This document shows, piece by piece, positions 15,048 through 15,256 of a DNA stretch of 15,256 bases. The position numbers were made by a program, and so were the translations under genes. The stretch's first letter is position 1, and the number at the start of each line of letters is the position of its first letter. The notes beneath the pieces are model-generated. The model saw only the letters and a program-made list of their open reading frames with translations, had not been told where the DNA came from and ran no database searches. The stretch lies in contig JAZNIM010000065.1 of the NCBI GenBank assembly GCA_045577475.1, positions 1 to 15,256 of the forward strand, given 5' to 3'. The stretch comes from UMGS1387 sp045577475. GTDB taxonomy: Bacteria > Bacillota > Clostridia > Oscillospirales > CAG-382.

Positions 15048-15067
15048 AACTAACTAACTAACTAACT
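15040..15067. repeat. (AACT)7 microsatellite
   Basis: Seven consecutive AACT units at the junction between the right end of element C (CATAAAA...) and the next left-type unit (...ACTTTTATG). In other copies these end motifs carry a single AAGTAACT or AGTTACT, so this looks like an expansion of the end motif. Confidence 0.9.
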
Positions 15068-15156
15068 TTTATGTTTGGCAGGGTGTTTCGGCACTGCGGT
15101 GCCGACCAAAGGCTTCACGCCTTTGGGATCTCGCCGCCCTTTCTTGAAAGAAAGGG
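15064..15156. repeat. Left-type arm fragment of a further element
   Basis: ACTTTTATGTTTGGCAGG followed by the hairpin TCGGCAC-TGCG-GTGCCGA (15088-15105), in the left-arm orientation. Two further perfect hairpins follow: CAAAGGC-TTCAC-GCCTTTG (15107-15125) and CCCTTTCTT-GA-AAGAAAGGG (15137-15156). No core follows before the window ends, so it is either truncated or a solo arm. Confidence 0.65.
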
Positions 15157-15199
15157 GGTCAAAGAACTTTATTTTGGCTGTCGCCGATGTGAACCTACT

Positions 15200-15241
15200 T
15201 TACTAAAAAGCAGTCCATGCCCCGTGATATGGTGCATGGAC
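15200..15241 (-). terminator. Possible terminator for a leftward gene outside the window
   Basis: GTCCATGC (15213-15220) pairs with GCATGGAC (15234-15241), with two more C-G pairs inside after a mismatch. Read on the minus strand the stem is followed by TGCTTTTTAG. Read on the plus strand it is followed by ATTATTTGTTGCTTT, so direction is uncertain. Confidence 0.5.
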
Positions 15242-15256
15242 ATTATTTGTTGCTTT

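Overview
The window looks like chromosome of a low-to-moderate GC Gram-positive bacterium, probably an uncultured spore-forming member of the Clostridia (Oscillospirales/Ruminococcaceae-like). This is inferred from AGGAGG-type ribosome sites, sigma-A promoters, a PdaA-type deacetylase, a Thermotoga/clostridial-type argB and exported DGR...GWY repeat proteins. No 16S rRNA or other lineage marker is present, so the placement is tentative.

Layout. 1-197: truncated right end of a non-coding hairpin-rich repeat element (element 0). 242-994 (-): exported PdaA-like peptidoglycan deacetylase. 995-1323: divergent regulatory region with a good sigma-A promoter for argG and a cluster of ATGCA-type half-sites upstream of it. 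1324-10219 (+): arginine biosynthesis genes argG-argH-argC-argJ-argB, then an 822-bp gap filled by repeat element A, then argD-argF, closed by an intrinsic terminator. 10295-11039: element B, lying between two look-alike convergent terminators. 11096-13827 (-): two-gene operon of exported proteins, each with six copies of a ~31-residue DGR...GWY repeat followed by unrelated C-terminal regions, driven by a perfect consensus sigma-A promoter. 14034-14381 (-): small RNHCP zinc-finger-like protein with a strong terminator. 14395-15047: element C. 15064-15156: start of a further element arm. 15213-15241: terminator-like hairpin near the edge.

The arg genes together encode seven enzymes. argJ (acetyl recycling), argB, argC and argD convert glutamate through acetylated intermediates to ornithine; argF, argG and argH convert ornithine to arginine. 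No argA or carAB is in the window. ArgJ plus an N-terminally extended ArgB point to the cyclic, arginine-inhibited version of the pathway.

The most unusual content is the family of large non-coding elements (0, A, B, C and a fragment). They are built like inverted repeats. Each arm has an outer array of ~45-bp units, a hairpin whose stem changes by compensated substitutions while its loop stays C(TGCG)G, a second exchangeable hairpin, a third exchangeable hairpin, and then a core. A 193-bp core is shared, ungapped and with five differences, by A and C and replaced by other sequence in B. No protein is encoded in them. They resemble BIME/MITE-type mosaics, but I do not recognise a named family.
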